Positions 8,399 through 17,668 of a stretch of 64,000 nt of DNA are shown here, one piece after another. The translations under genes were made by a program, and so were the position numbers. Origin of the DNA: Aurantimonas sp. HBX-1. Lineage in GTDB: Bacteria; Pseudomonadota; Alphaproteobacteria; Rhizobiales; Rhizobiaceae. A model generated the notes under the pieces. That model had not been told where the DNA came from and did no database searches. It worked only from the letters and a program-made list of their open reading frames with translations. The DNA lies in contig NZ_CP090066.1 in NCBI RefSeq assembly GCF_021391535.1, positions 372,001 to 436,000 on the forward strand, written 5' to 3'. Position 1 is the first letter of the stretch. Each line of letters opens with the position of its first letter.

Positions 8399-9343
8399 CT
8401 AGGCTTCGTCCTTGGGTGCCCCGCCGCGGCCGTGTTCACGGCCGAAATCCGGGGCGGCGGTGTCCTGGCCGGCCTCGACGATGCCGCGCCGGATCGCCCT
8501 GGTGCGGGTGAACAGCTCGAACAGCGTGTCGCCGTCGCCCCAGCGGATCGCCCGCTGCAGCGTCGCCAGATCCTCCGAGAAGCGCGCCAGCATCTCCAGC
8601 ACCGCCTCGCGGTTGTGCAGGAAGACGTCGCGCCACATCGTCGGGTCGGAGGCGGCGATGCGGGTGAAGTCGCGGAAGCCGGAGGCGGAGAACTTCACCA
8701 CTTCCGACTGGGTCACGGTCTCGAGGTCGGCGGCGGTGCCGACGATGTTGTAGGCGATCAGATGCGGCACGTGGCTGACGATGGCCAGCACCAGGTCGTG
8801 ATGCTCGGCGGTCATCACCTCGACATTCGAGCCGCAGGCCTCCCAGAAGCCCCGGAGCCGCGCGACGGCCTGCGGGTCGGTGCCCTCGACCGGCGTCAGG
8901 ATGCACCAGCGGTTCTCGAACAGCTCGCGGAAGCCGGCGTCGGGACCCGACTGCTCGGTGCCGGCGATGGGATGGGCGGGGACGAAATGGACGTGCGCCG
9001 GCAGGTTCGGCTGCATCTGCTGGATGACCGAGCCCTTGACCGAGCCGACGTCGGAGACGATCGCGCCCGGCTCGAGGGCGACGGCGATCTCCTTCGAGAC
9101 CGCGCCGCAGGAGCCGACCGGCACGCAGAGGATCACCAGATCGGCGCCGCGCACGGCATCCGCGGCGTCGAGATGGTAGCTGTCGCCGAGGCCGAGCTCG
9201 GCCGCCCGCGCCAGGGTCTCGGCACGGCGGGTGGTGATGGCGACGTGGTCCGCGAGCTTGTGGGCGCGGATGTTGTGGGCGAGCGACGAGCCGATCAGGC
9301 CGATGCCGATCAGCGCGACGCGCGCGAAGGGGGCTTCACTCAT
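8399..9343 (-). CDS. tyrC: prephenate/arogenate dehydrogenase family protein
   Basis: 314 residues. It oxidatively decarboxylates prephenate or arogenate in tyrosine synthesis. Seen: N-terminal dinucleotide-binding motif ALIGIGLIGSSLA at 9-21, the VILCVPVG segment, the catalytic-region VHFVPAHPIAGTEQSG motif, and the all-alpha C-terminal domain with SHVPHLIAYNI. The ATG at 9343 overlaps the hisC stop (ATGA), so the genes are co-translated. Substrate choice (prephenate or arogenate) cannot be read from the sequence. Confidence 0.88.
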   Translation of the reverse strand: MSEAPFARVALIGIGLIGSSLAHNIRAHKLADHVAITTRRAETLARAAELGLGDSYHLDAADAVRGADLVILCVPVGSCGAVSKEIAVALEPGAIVSDVGSVKGSVIQQMQPNLPAHVHFVPAHPIAGTEQSGPDAGFRELFENRWCILTPVEGTDPQAVARLRGFWEACGSNVEVMTAEHHDLVLAIVSHVPHLIAYNIVGTAADLETVTQSEVVKFSASGFRDFTRIAASDPTMWRDVFLHNREAVLEMLARFSEDLATLQRAIRWGDGDTLFELFTRTRAIRRGIVEAGQDTAAPDFGREHGRGGAPKDEA

Positions 9344-10437
9344 GCGGCCGCCTTGCCGAGAAATTCCGCGAGGCCGGCGACGACGCCGCGATTGGCTTCC
9401 TCGGTGCCGATCGACAGGCGCAGCGCATCCGGGAAGCCGTAGCCGGCGACGCGGCGCAGGATGTAGCCGCGGCCGGTGAGAAAGTCGTCGGCCTCGGCGG
9501 CGGTGCGGCCGGGCTCGGCCGGGAAGTGCACGAGGATGAAGTTGCCGACGCTGGGGGTGACCGTCAGGCCGAGGCGGGTCAGCGCCGCCGTCGTCCATTC
9601 CAGCCAGTGGCTGTTGTGCTCGATCGCCGCCTCGACGAAGCCGCGGTCGCGGATCGCCGCCGCGCCGGCGGCGATGGCCAGCGCGTTGAGGTTGAACGGC
9701 CCGCGCACCCGGTCGAGCGCGTCGACCACCGCTTCCGGCCCGTAGAGCCAGCCGATGCGCAGCGCGGCGAGGCCATAGATCTTCGAGAAGGTGCGGGTCA
9801 TGACGACGTTGTCGGCGGAAGAGACCAGCTCGATGCCGGTGCCGTAGTCGTTGCGCCGGACATATTCGGCATAGGCCGCGTCGAGCACCAGGATGACGTG
9901 GCCGGGCAGGCCGGCCTGCAGGCGCCGCACCTCGTCGAACGGCAGATAGGTGCCGGTCGGGTTGTTCGGGTTGGCGAGGAAGACCAACTTGGTGCGCTCG
10001 GTGACGCGCGACAGGATGGCGTCGACGTCGGCGGTGGCGTCCTTCTCCGGCGCGACCACGGGGGTGGCGCCGCGGGCGAGGATCTGGATCCTGTAGACGA
10101 GGAAGCCGTGCTCGCTGTGGATCGCCTCGTCGCCGGGCTCGAGATAGCACTGGCAGAGCAGGCCGAGCAGCTCGTCCGAGCCGTTGCCGCAGAGGATGGC
10201 GCGCGGGTTCAGCCCATGCACCTCGGCGATCGCCTGCTTGAGTTCCGCGGCCTGGCCGTCGGGATAGGATTCCAGATGCGTCAGGGCGGCAGCGGCGGCC
10301 TGCACGGCCGCCGGGGAGGCGCCGAGCGGGCTCTCGTTGGAGGAGAGCTTGTGCAGGCGCACGCCGGCGGGCGCCTTGCTCTTGCCGGGCACGTAGGCCT
10401 CGATGTCGAGGATACCCCTGTTCGGAACGGGTCGCAT
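9340..10437 (-). CDS. hisC: histidinol-phosphate aminotransferase
   Basis: 365 residues of the fold-I PLP aminotransferase family. Seen: N-terminal LSSNESPLG, the FLANPNNPTGTY segment, the TRTFSKIYGLAALRIGW segment holding the PLP-lysine, and the C-terminal RGYILRRV...LRLSIG region. It transaminates imidazole-acetol phosphate in histidine synthesis. Its coupling to tyrC suggests it may also serve the tyrosine branch, as reported for some bacterial HisC enzymes; that is inference. Divergent from metX. Confidence 0.88.
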   Translation of the reverse strand: MRPVPNRGILDIEAYVPGKSKAPAGVRLHKLSSNESPLGASPAAVQAAAAALTHLESYPDGQAAELKQAIAEVHGLNPRAILCGNGSDELLGLLCQCYLEPGDEAIHSEHGFLVYRIQILARGATPVVAPEKDATADVDAILSRVTERTKLVFLANPNNPTGTYLPFDEVRRLQAGLPGHVILVLDAAYAEYVRRNDYGTGIELVSSADNVVMTRTFSKIYGLAALRIGWLYGPEAVVDALDRVRGPFNLNALAIAAGAAAIRDRGFVEAAIEHNSHWLEWTTAALTRLGLTVTPSVGNFILVHFPAEPGRTAAEADDFLTGRGYILRRVAGYGFPDALRLSIGTEEANRGVVAGLAEFLGKAAA

Positions 10438-10668
10438 CGTCCTGATCTTTCATTCGCGGATGGTCGGCAAGCCGCCGTCGGGACGGCCCTGACACGCGCG
10501 GAATAGCCGCCGGCCCGGCCGATGTCGAGGGTGCCGGCCGCGGCCGGCGCCCGGGGCCGGGACGCGACATCATTGCCGGGGCTGCCGCAAATGCGTATCT
10601 GAGACCGCACCGATACGGAGCGAAGGGGAGGCCGGTCCGGCAGCGCGCAGGAAAGGCCACCGAGCAAG

Positions 10669-11859
10669 ATGAAGACGACCATCGCCGAAACGACCCGCCA
10701 GGACCTGGAGCACGCCGCCGGCAGCCGCGAGGTATACGAGCCGTCGAGCCCGGTAGCGCATTTCGGCGAAGACGAGCCGCTGCTGCTGGACGCCGGCCGG
10801 GCGCTCTCGCCCTTCCAGATCGCCTACAACACCTACGGCACGCTGAACGCCGACAAGTCCAACGCTGTGCTGGTCTGCCACGCGCTGACCGGCGACCACT
10901 ACGCCGCCAGCCAGTCGCCGGTGACCGGCAAGCCGGGCTGGTGGTCGTCGATCATCGGGCCGGGCAAGCCGATCGACACCGACCGGTTCTTCGTCATCTG
11001 CTCGAACGTCATCGGCGGTTGCATGGGCTCGACCGGGCCCGCCTCGATCGACCCGGCGACCGGCGAGCCCTACGGGCTCGACCTGCCGGTGATCACCATC
11101 CGCGACATGGTGCGGGCGCAGGCGATGCTGGTCGAGCGGCTCGGCATCGAAACGCTGTTCGCCGTCATCGGCGGCTCGATGGGCGGCATGCAGGTGCTGC
11201 AATGGACGGTGAGCTATCCGGAGAAGGTGTTCGCCGCCCTGCCGATCGCCACAGGGGCGCGGCATTCCTCGCAGAACATCGCCTTCCACGAGGTCGGACG
11301 CCAGGCGGTGATGGCCGACCCCGACTGGCACGGCGGGCGCTACTACGCCGTCGGCAAGCGGCCGCACAAGGGGCTCGCCGTGGCGCGGATGGCGGCGCAC
11401 GTCACCTATCTGTCGGAGATGGCGCTGCACCGGAAGTTCGGCCGCAATTTGCAGGACCGCGAGACGCTGGGCTTCGGCTTCGACGCCGACTTCCAGATCG
11501 AGAGCTACCTGCGGCACCAGGGCATGACCTTCGTCGACCGCTTCGACGCCAATTCCTATCTCTACATGACCCGGGCGATGGACTATTTCGACATTGCCGG
11601 GGATTTCGGCGGACGGCTCGCCAACGCGTTCCTCGGCTCCAAGACGCGGTTCTGCCTGGTGTCCTTCTCGTCCGACTGGCTGTTTCCGACCGAGGAGAAC
11701 CGCGCCGTCGTGCATGCGCTCAACGCCGCCGCCGCCTCGGTGTCGTTCGTCGAGATCGAGACCGACCGCGGCCACGACGCCTTCCTCCTGGAAGAGCCGA
11801 ACTTCTTCGCCGCGATCAACGGGTTCGTCTCGTCGGCCGCGCGGGCACGGGGGCTGTGA
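10669..11859 (+). CDS. metX: homoserine O-acetyltransferase (or succinyltransferase) MetX
   Basis: 396 residues of the alpha/beta-hydrolase MetX family. Seen: LVCHALTGDHYA oxyanion region, the nucleophile elbow GGSMGGMQ (Ser about 168), catalytic Asp in the FSSDWLFP region and His in TDRGHDAFL. It acylates homoserine as the first committed step of methionine synthesis; MetX of proteobacteria may use acetyl- or succinyl-CoA. Followed at 2 nt by metW. I looked for a SAM-II riboswitch in the 231-bp gap shared with hisC and did not see its A-rich pseudoknot. Confidence 0.92.
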   Translation: MKTTIAETTRQDLEHAAGSREVYEPSSPVAHFGEDEPLLLDAGRALSPFQIAYNTYGTLNADKSNAVLVCHALTGDHYAASQSPVTGKPGWWSSIIGPGKPIDTDRFFVICSNVIGGCMGSTGPASIDPATGEPYGLDLPVITIRDMVRAQAMLVERLGIETLFAVIGGSMGGMQVLQWTVSYPEKVFAALPIATGARHSSQNIAFHEVGRQAVMADPDWHGGRYYAVGKRPHKGLAVARMAAHVTYLSEMALHRKFGRNLQDRETLGFGFDADFQIESYLRHQGMTFVDRFDANSYLYMTRAMDYFDIAGDFGGRLANAFLGSKTRFCLVSFSSDWLFPTEENRAVVHALNAAAASVSFVEIETDRGHDAFLLEEPNFFAAINGFVSSAARARGL

Positions 11860-11861
11860 CG

Positions 11862-12515
11862 ATGGCGGTGGCGGAACTGAACGCGTCCGAGGCGGCGCGC
11901 AGCGGGGCGCCGGCGACGGCGCGCGTCGACCTGCAGCTGATCGCAGACCTCGTTCCGCGCGGCGCCCGGGTCCTCGACGTCGGCTGCGGCGACGGCCTGC
12001 TGCTGTCGCTGCTGGAAGAACGGCGCGGCGTCGACGGGCGCGGCATCGAGCTCAGCCAGGAGGGCGTCAACGAGTGCGTGGCGCGCGGCCTGTCGGTGAT
12101 CCAGGGCGACGCCGACCGCGACCTCGTCCACTACCCGGACGACGCCTTCGACTATGTGATCCTGTCCCAGACCATCCAGGCGACGCGCAATCCGAAGACG
12201 GTGCTGGCGGAACTGCTGCGGATCGGCGAGCGGGCGATCGTGTCGTTCCCGAATTTCGGCCACTGGTCGATCCGCCTGTCGCTCTTGGCGCGCGGCCGGA
12301 TGCCGGTGACGGCCAATCTCCAGCACGCCTGGTACGAGACGCCGAACATCCATTTCTGCACCATCCGCGACTTCGTCGGCCTCGCCGGCGAGCTCGGCGC
12401 CAAGGTCGAGACCGCGGTGGCGATCAATGCGACGGGCCAGAAGATGGGCATGAAGATGCCCTGGGCGTTCTGGAACCTGTTCGGCCAGCAGGCGGTCTTC
12501 GTGCTGCGGCGCTGA
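11862..12515 (+). CDS. metW: methionine biosynthesis protein MetW
   Basis: 217 residues. Seen: SAM-binding motif VLDVGCGDGLLL at about 36-47, DYVILSQTIQATRNP and the family-typical NFGHWSIR and LQHAWYETPNIHFCTI segments. MetW is a methyltransferase-fold protein that works with MetX in methionine synthesis. It starts 2 nt after the metX stop, so the pair forms one transcription unit. The N-terminal 25 residues are an Ala-rich tail. Confidence 0.92.
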   Translation: MAVAELNASEAARSGAPATARVDLQLIADLVPRGARVLDVGCGDGLLLSLLEERRGVDGRGIELSQEGVNECVARGLSVIQGDADRDLVHYPDDAFDYVILSQTIQATRNPKTVLAELLRIGERAIVSFPNFGHWSIRLSLLARGRMPVTANLQHAWYETPNIHFCTIRDFVGLAGELGAKVETAVAINATGQKMGMKMPWAFWNLFGQQAVFVLRR

Positions 12516-12543
12516 GAGGCCGCATCCAACCGGGGAGACGATC

Positions 12544-13197
12544 ATGCAACTCTACGCGCATCCGTTCTCGTCCTACTGCCAGAAGGCGCTGGTCGCGTTC
12601 TACGAGAAGGAACTGCCCTTCGAATACCGGGTCCTCGGCACCGAGGATGGCGCCGTCGACGCCGACCTGGCGGCGCTATGGCCGCTGAAGCGCTTTCCGG
12701 TGCTCGTCGACGAGGGCCGGACGCTGATCGAGGCGAGCATCATCGTCGAGTATGTCGACCAGCGCCATCCGGGCGCCGCGCCGCTGATCCCCGCCGATCC
12801 CGCCGCCGCGCTCGAGGTGCGGATGCTCGACCGCTTCTTCGACAACTATGTCTCGACGCCGCAGCAGAAGATCGTCTTCGACAGCCTTCGCGCGCAAGGC
12901 GACCGCGATCCCTACGGCGCCGGCGAGGCACGGGCGATGCTCGAGGCAGCCTATGCCTGGCTGGACGAGCGCATGGCTGGCAGGCAGTGGGCGGTCGGCG
13001 AGAGCTTCAGCCTGGCCGACTGCGCCGCCGCGCCCTTCCTCTTCTACGCCGACTGGACGCATCCGATCGATCCGGGCTTCGGCCATGTGCATGCCTACCG
13101 GCAGCGGCTGCTGGCGCGCCCGTCCTTCGCCCGCGCCGTCGACGAGGCGCGCCCCTATCGCCAGTATTTTCCGCTCGGCGCGCCCGACCGGGACTAG
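12544..13197 (+). CDS. glutathione S-transferase family protein
   Basis: 217 residues: N-terminal thioredoxin-like domain beginning MQLYAHPFSSYCQKAL, with Ser/Cys at the position where the activating residue sits, a cis-Pro region (FPVLVDEG) and EASIIVEYVD, then an all-helical domain with FSLADCAAAPFLFYADW. It conjugates glutathione to electrophiles or serves as a related redox enzyme; the substrate is unknown. A GGGGAGA ribosome-binding site lies just before the ATG. It may share transcription with metXW (28-nt gap) but has no obvious link to methionine. Confidence 0.83.
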   Translation: MQLYAHPFSSYCQKALVAFYEKELPFEYRVLGTEDGAVDADLAALWPLKRFPVLVDEGRTLIEASIIVEYVDQRHPGAAPLIPADPAAALEVRMLDRFFDNYVSTPQQKIVFDSLRAQGDRDPYGAGEARAMLEAAYAWLDERMAGRQWAVGESFSLADCAAAPFLFYADWTHPIDPGFGHVHAYRQRLLARPSFARAVDEARPYRQYFPLGAPDRD

Positions 13198-13221
13198 GCA
13201 AGCCAGGCTCGGCCCCCCGCG

Positions 13222-14412
13222 CTACAGGCCGCGCTCGATCGCCTCGAGCAGATCGAAGCGCAGCTGGCCGCCGCCTGTCAGCGAGATCACGAAACGCGCG
13301 TCGCCGTGCTCCTCGGTCCGGGCATAGCCGGCCAGCGTCCTGACGCCGGAGAAGGTGCCGGTCTTGTAGCGGGAGCCGCGCTTCGTCTCGCGCAGCATCG
13401 TCGCGTGGGGCGCAAAGCCGTCGAGCACCTTGGCGAGGCCGCGAGCGGTGAAGCGGTTGTCGCGGCTGATGCCCGAGCCTTCCACCAGCCGGATATCGTC
13501 GGCGATCCCGTGTTCCGCCAGGATCTCGCGCCCGACCTCGAGCGACTTCTCGAGGCTGACCGGCCCGCCCCGCCGGCTGGCGCCGACTTCCAGGAAGACC
13601 TGGTTGGCGATGTAGTTGTTCGAGCCGAGGAGCATCAGCCGCAGGACTTCCCTGAGGTCGCGCGACTGGCGGTGGACATAGACCGGCTCGAGCCCTTCCG
13701 GGACGGCGCCGGTGGCGATCTCGCCGGTGATGCTGCCGCCGGCGCGCTCGATGAAGGCGGCGATGAGTTCGCCGGCATAGCGGATGCCGACGCTCGGGTC
13801 CTCCTGGGTCAGGCTGATGCGGCCCTTGCCGGCGGGGCCGCGCGCCCTGAACTCGCTGATCGCCAGCGGCGTGATCGGGGTCTGTGCCTCGCCGGGGCGC
13901 ACGCTCTTGCCCTCGCGCACCGCGGCGATGGTGTTGAAGTTCACCGCCAGCGCCGCGTTCAGCGCGTCATAGGCCTCGTCGGTGACCTCGATGCCGGGAA
14001 TGCTGAGGTCGGCCGGATAGTAGCTGGCGTCGATCACGATGCCGGCGAACGGCTCCTTGCCGGTGGCGGCGAGGAGCTGCGGCGCCAGCAATGCCAGTTC
14101 CTCCGAGACCAGGAACGGGTCGCCGCCGCCGCGCACGTAGAGGACCCTGTCGTCGTCCAGGTAGAAGCCTGTCTCGAAGCGATAGTCGCCGCCGAGGACC
14201 TCCATGGCGAGCCACGCCGTGACGATCTTGGCCACCGAGGCCGGAACGAAGGGCTTTCCGGCATTCTGCGCAACCAGCTCGTTGCCGTCCGCGTCCACCA
14301 CGAGCACCAGGCCCGAGGGCGCGAGGGCCGCGACGCGGCTCTTCACGTCGGCAGGGGCGGGGGCCGTCAGCAGCAGCACGGCAAGGGCGGCAGCAAACGG
14401 GCGAAACGACAT
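13222..14412 (-). CDS. D-alanyl-D-alanine carboxypeptidase/endopeptidase, PBP4 (S13) type
   Basis: 396 residues with a signal peptide (cleaved near APAPADV, residue 22). Seen: SxxK motif SVAK near residue 57, the SGISRDN segment that corresponds to the second active-site motif of PBP4 proteins, and the third motif YKTGTF. Acting in the periplasm, it trims pentapeptides and may cleave peptide cross-links. The ATG at 14412 starts right at the signal peptide. At 396 residues it is shorter than E. coli PBP4 (about 477), suggesting a reduced insert domain. Confidence 0.88.
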   Translation of the reverse strand: MSFRPFAAALAVLLLTAPAPADVKSRVAALAPSGLVLVVDADGNELVAQNAGKPFVPASVAKIVTAWLAMEVLGGDYRFETGFYLDDDRVLYVRGGGDPFLVSEELALLAPQLLAATGKEPFAGIVIDASYYPADLSIPGIEVTDEAYDALNAALAVNFNTIAAVREGKSVRPGEAQTPITPLAISEFRARGPAGKGRISLTQEDPSVGIRYAGELIAAFIERAGGSITGEIATGAVPEGLEPVYVHRQSRDLREVLRLMLLGSNNYIANQVFLEVGASRRGGPVSLEKSLEVGREILAEHGIADDIRLVEGSGISRDNRFTARGLAKVLDGFAPHATMLRETKRGSRYKTGTFSGVRTLAGYARTEEHGDARFVISLTGGGQLRFDLLEAIERGL

Positions 14413-14533
14413 GGCAACTCCAGCATCGACCAGCGCGTGCGGCACGCGACCACACTAATGACGTCGCGGCATCAGGCAAGCCGGATCACGGACGCTACGC
14501 TCTAGCGGAACGGAACTGTGGCCGCATTGCCGT

Positions 14534-15304
14534 TCAGGCGCCGGCACCCCGGTATGTGCGCACCCCCGCGCCGGCGCCGGCCGGGACCAGCACCGGCTTG
14601 ACCGCCCGGCGGCGCTCGCGCGCCGTCGAGGCGACGGGCAGGCCGCGATAGAGCTGCTTGGTCGCCTCGATGATGACGACGCCGGCGAAGACCGGCCAGA
14701 AATCCCGGCCGAGGCGCTCCAGCGGCCCGGCGAGGCCGAGCAGCGGGCGCTTGCGGAAGGGCGGGAACAGCAGCGCCTCCGACCACGAGCTCGGGGTGAA
14801 CATCGCGTCGCGCAGGAGCCGCGTCAGCTGGCCGCGCGACCACGGCCGGCCCGACCCCCAGGGCGTGTGCTCGAAGCGCGCCCAGACGCCCCTGCGGTGC
14901 GGCACGAGGATGACGATGCGCCCGCCCGGGGCCAGCACCCGCCAGACCTCGGCCATCAGGAGCTCGGGGCTCTCGGCGAATTCCAGCGAATGCACCATCA
15001 GGATGCGGTCGACGGAGGCATCGCCGAGCGGCAGGTCCTCCGAGCCGACCAGCACGGTCCGGGAGGCGGCGAAGGGCGGCCAGTTCTGGGCGCCCTGGGC
15101 GGCCGGCATGAAGGCCAGCGCCCGTTCGGCGTCGGAGGCGAAGCGGTCGATATAGGGCACCGCATAGCCGAGACCGACCAGCCGCTCGTCCGGGATATGC
15201 CGCCAGACCGGCGTCAGTGCGAGCGACACGGCGCGCGCGGCGGCCTGGCCGAGCGGCGAGGCGTAGAACGCGATCAGGTCGTTGATGTCGGCATTGGTGG
15301 TCAG
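14534..15304 (-). CDS. class I SAM-dependent methyltransferase, probable CTG start
   Basis: About 256 residues. Homologues that I recall begin with a D-x-x-x-L-x-x-FYASPLG segment; here INDLIAFYASPLGQ lies just inside the frame, but the only start-like codon before it is CTG at 15304, preceded by GGGGGA. No ATG, GTG or TTG exists nearby in frame. Other motifs: VLGLG-like VGLGYAVPYI, EDLPLGDASVDRILMVHSLEF, and EVWRVLAPGGRIVILVPHRRG. The target is unknown. Divergent from gloB, an arrangement known in Rhizobiales. Confidence 0.75.
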   Translation of the reverse strand: MTTNADINDLIAFYASPLGQAAARAVSLALTPVWRHIPDERLVGLGYAVPYIDRFASDAERALAFMPAAQGAQNWPPFAASRTVLVGSEDLPLGDASVDRILMVHSLEFAESPELLMAEVWRVLAPGGRIVILVPHRRGVWARFEHTPWGSGRPWSRGQLTRLLRDAMFTPSSWSEALLFPPFRKRPLLGLAGPLERLGRDFWPVFAGVVIIEATKQLYRGLPVASTARERRRAVKPVLVPAGAGAGVRTYRGAGA

Positions 15305-15464
15305 CTGCGGGGTCCCCCGGCGATGGCGGTTCGGCCGGCCACTATAGACCGGCCCGCATAGAACAGCAGCAAGCTGGCCCGAAGCTCGGCGCGAGAGAAA
15401 ATGGCTGACAGCCGGCCGCCGCGCCCTAACTCGCCCTGTCCAACGACAAACAGCGAGTCGCCTC

Positions 15465-16235
15465 ATGCCTTCGATCGACATCCGGCAGTTCACCTGCCGA
15501 ACCGACAATTTCGGCGTTCTCGTCCATAACGCCGACAGCGGCGCCACCATCTCGATCGATGCGCCGGAGGAGGGGCCGATCCTCGCCGCGCTCGAGGATG
15601 CCGGCTGGACGCTGACCCATATCCTCACCACCCATCATCACGGCGACCACGTCGCCGCCAACGAGGCGCTGAAGCAGCGCTTCGGCGTCGAGATCGTCGG
15701 CCCCGTCAAGGAGCGCGACCGCATCCCGGGGATCGACCGGACGGTGACGGGCGGCGACAAATTCGAATTGGGCGGCATCGCCATCGAGGCGATCGACACG
15801 CCGGGGCACACGCTGGGCGAGATCTCGTACTACCTGCCGGAGGGGAAAGCCCTGTTCGCCGCCGACGCGCTGTTCTCGCTCGGCTGCGGCCGGCTGTTCG
15901 AGGGCGATGCCGCGATGATGTGGGAATCGCTCAAGCGGCTGCGGGCGCTGCCGGACGAGACGATGCTGTATTGCGGGCACGAATATACCGCGACGAACGC
16001 CAAATGCGCGATTGCGGTCGATCCCGACAACACCCAGCTGCGCGAGCGGGTGCGGGAGGTCGAGACGCTGCGCATCGCCGGCAAGCCGACCCTGCCGGTC
16101 AACCTCGGCCAGGAAAAGGCGACCAACCCGTTCCTGCGCGCCGACGACCCGGAACTGGCAGGGGACATGGGCATGGCCGGCGCCGAGCCGGCGGACGTGT
16201 TCGCCGCGATCCGCAAGAAGAGGGACACGTACTGA
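15465..16235 (+). CDS. gloB: hydroxyacylglutathione hydrolase (glyoxalase II)
   Basis: 256 residues of the metallo-beta-lactamase fold. Seen: metal motif THHHGDH at about 54-60, GHTLGE with the later ligand His, DALFSLGCGR and the CGHEYT segment, plus the C-terminal NPFLRADD signature of GloB. It hydrolyses S-lactoylglutathione to lactate and glutathione in methylglyoxal detoxification. Its last base is the first base of the next start codon (TGATG). Confidence 0.93.
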   Translation: MPSIDIRQFTCRTDNFGVLVHNADSGATISIDAPEEGPILAALEDAGWTLTHILTTHHHGDHVAANEALKQRFGVEIVGPVKERDRIPGIDRTVTGGDKFELGGIAIEAIDTPGHTLGEISYYLPEGKALFAADALFSLGCGRLFEGDAAMMWESLKRLRALPDETMLYCGHEYTATNAKCAIAVDPDNTQLRERVREVETLRIAGKPTLPVNLGQEKATNPFLRADDPELAGDMGMAGAEPADVFAAIRKKRDTY

Positions 16236-16687
16236 TGAGCTCCGCCGCACTGCGCATCGTCCGCACGCTCGGCCTCAAGCCGCATCCGGAAGGCGGCTGG
16301 TACCGCGAGACGTTCCGCGACGAGGCCTTCGACGAGACCGGCCGCGCCCGCTCGACGTCGATCTACTACCTGCTCGAGGCGGGCGAGACGTCGGAATGGC
16401 ACCGGGTGCGCGACGCCGCCGAGGTCTGGCACTGGTACGCCGGCGCGCCGATGGTGATCACCGTCTCGGAGAACGGCCACGACGCTTCGGCGCACCGGCT
16501 GGGGCCCGATATCGGCGAGCACGAGGCGCCGCAGTTCGTGGTGCCGGCCGGCTGGTGGCAGACCGCGACCAGCCTCGGCGAATACACGCTGGTCGGCTGC
16601 ACTGTGGCGCCGGGCTTCGACTTCGAGGCCTTCGAGATGGCGCCGCCGGACTGGCGCCCGACGCCGCGCGAGCCGGGCCGCAAATAG
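16235..16687 (+). CDS. cupin domain protein, DUF985 family
   Basis: 150 residues. Seen: LKPHPEGGWYRETFRD at the N-terminus and TSIYYLL, SEWHRVRDAAEVWHWYAG, VVPAGWWQTA, GCTVAPGF: the standard DUF985 pattern with histidines that could bind a metal. The fold is a small cupin barrel; no reaction is established. The ATG at 16235 overlaps the gloB stop, so it is made together with glyoxalase II. Confidence 0.88.
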   Translation: MSSAALRIVRTLGLKPHPEGGWYRETFRDEAFDETGRARSTSIYYLLEAGETSEWHRVRDAAEVWHWYAGAPMVITVSENGHDASAHRLGPDIGEHEAPQFVVPAGWWQTATSLGEYTLVGCTVAPGFDFEAFEMAPPDWRPTPREPGRK

Positions 16688-16693
16688 GCCGGA

Positions 16694-17623
16694 TCAGGCG
16701 CCGCGCCGGGCGAGGCGCGCAAACAGCGGCAGCGCCGCGAGCCCGGCGCCGGCGGTGATCAGCACGGCGGCGGCGACGACGCTCCAGCTCATCGCCGCCT
16801 CGCCGGCGGTGACGAGGATCAGCGTCGACAAAAGCGGCGCGGCGTAGCTGGCCGCGCCGATCAGCTGGATGTCGCCGCGCTTGACCGCGTAATCCCAGAC
16901 ATAGAAGGCCGCGCCGACGGGCATCAGCCCGAGCAGCAGGACGGCGAGCCATTCGCCGCCGGCGGCGGGCAGCACGGTGGTCTCGAAAGCGAGATGCGCG
17001 GCGAGCGACAGGACCGCGGTGGCGGCGCAGAAGCCGGTGACGACGTCGGTCGGCACGCTGCCGAAGCGGCGCGACAGCAGCGAGTAGGCCGACCAGGTGA
17101 GGGCGCAGAGCCCGGCCAGCGCGTAGCCGAGGCCGTTCTGCGCCGACAGCGACAGGCCCTCTCCGCCGGTGACGATGATCCCGGCGCCGGCGAGGCCGAT
17201 GAGGGCGCCGAGCGCGTGGAACCAGCGCAGCCGCTCGCCGGGCAGCATGGCGGATCCGAGCACGATCAGCAGCGGCCAGAGATAGGCGATAAGGCTCGCC
17301 TGCGCGGCCGGGGCGTTGCGCAGCGCGGCGAAATAGAGCGCGTGATAACCGAACAGGCCGGCGATGCCGACCAGCCAGACCACCGGCGGCTGACGGAACA
17401 CGTGCCAGGGCGCTCCGCGCGCGAGGAAGACGGCGATACCGATCAGCGTGGCGATGGCGAAGGTGAGGGCGGCGAGCAGGAACGGCGGCACGCTGCCGCT
17501 GCGCGCGGTGAGCAGCGCCAGCAGCGACCACATCAGCACCGCGGCGAATCCGAGCAATGTCCCCAAGGCCGCGTCCCCGTCCGGCGATGCGGCGGGTCTA
17601 GCCAGCCCGCCGGGCCCGGTCAA
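16694..17623 (-). CDS. EamA family (DMT superfamily) transporter
   Basis: 309 residues with ten hydrophobic helices, arranged as two EamA repeats; FAAVLMWSLLALLT at the start of the first and GYALAGLCALTWSAYSLLSRRF at the start of the second are recognisable. Such proteins export small metabolites from the cytosol; the substrate cannot be inferred. It converges with the cupin gene, with only 6 nt between stops. Confidence 0.83.
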   Translation of the reverse strand: MTGPGGLARPAASPDGDAALGTLLGFAAVLMWSLLALLTARSGSVPPFLLAALTFAIATLIGIAVFLARGAPWHVFRQPPVVWLVGIAGLFGYHALYFAALRNAPAAQASLIAYLWPLLIVLGSAMLPGERLRWFHALGALIGLAGAGIIVTGGEGLSLSAQNGLGYALAGLCALTWSAYSLLSRRFGSVPTDVVTGFCAATAVLSLAAHLAFETTVLPAAGGEWLAVLLLGLMPVGAAFYVWDYAVKRGDIQLIGAASYAAPLLSTLILVTAGEAAMSWSVVAAAVLITAGAGLAALPLFARLARRGA

Positions 17624-17668
17624 TGCGCGGCGAAGGCGGCAGCGCCGGCCGCCCGCCGGCGGCCGGCC

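Noticed and set aside
10438..10668. SAM-II riboswitch expected before metX
   Set aside because: The 231-bp gap lacks the A-rich pseudoknot pattern; only GC-rich hairpins are visible.
14445..15631. Longer in-frame start for the methyltransferase
   Set aside because: The extra N-terminal sequence reads into the divergent gloB gene and does not resemble the family.
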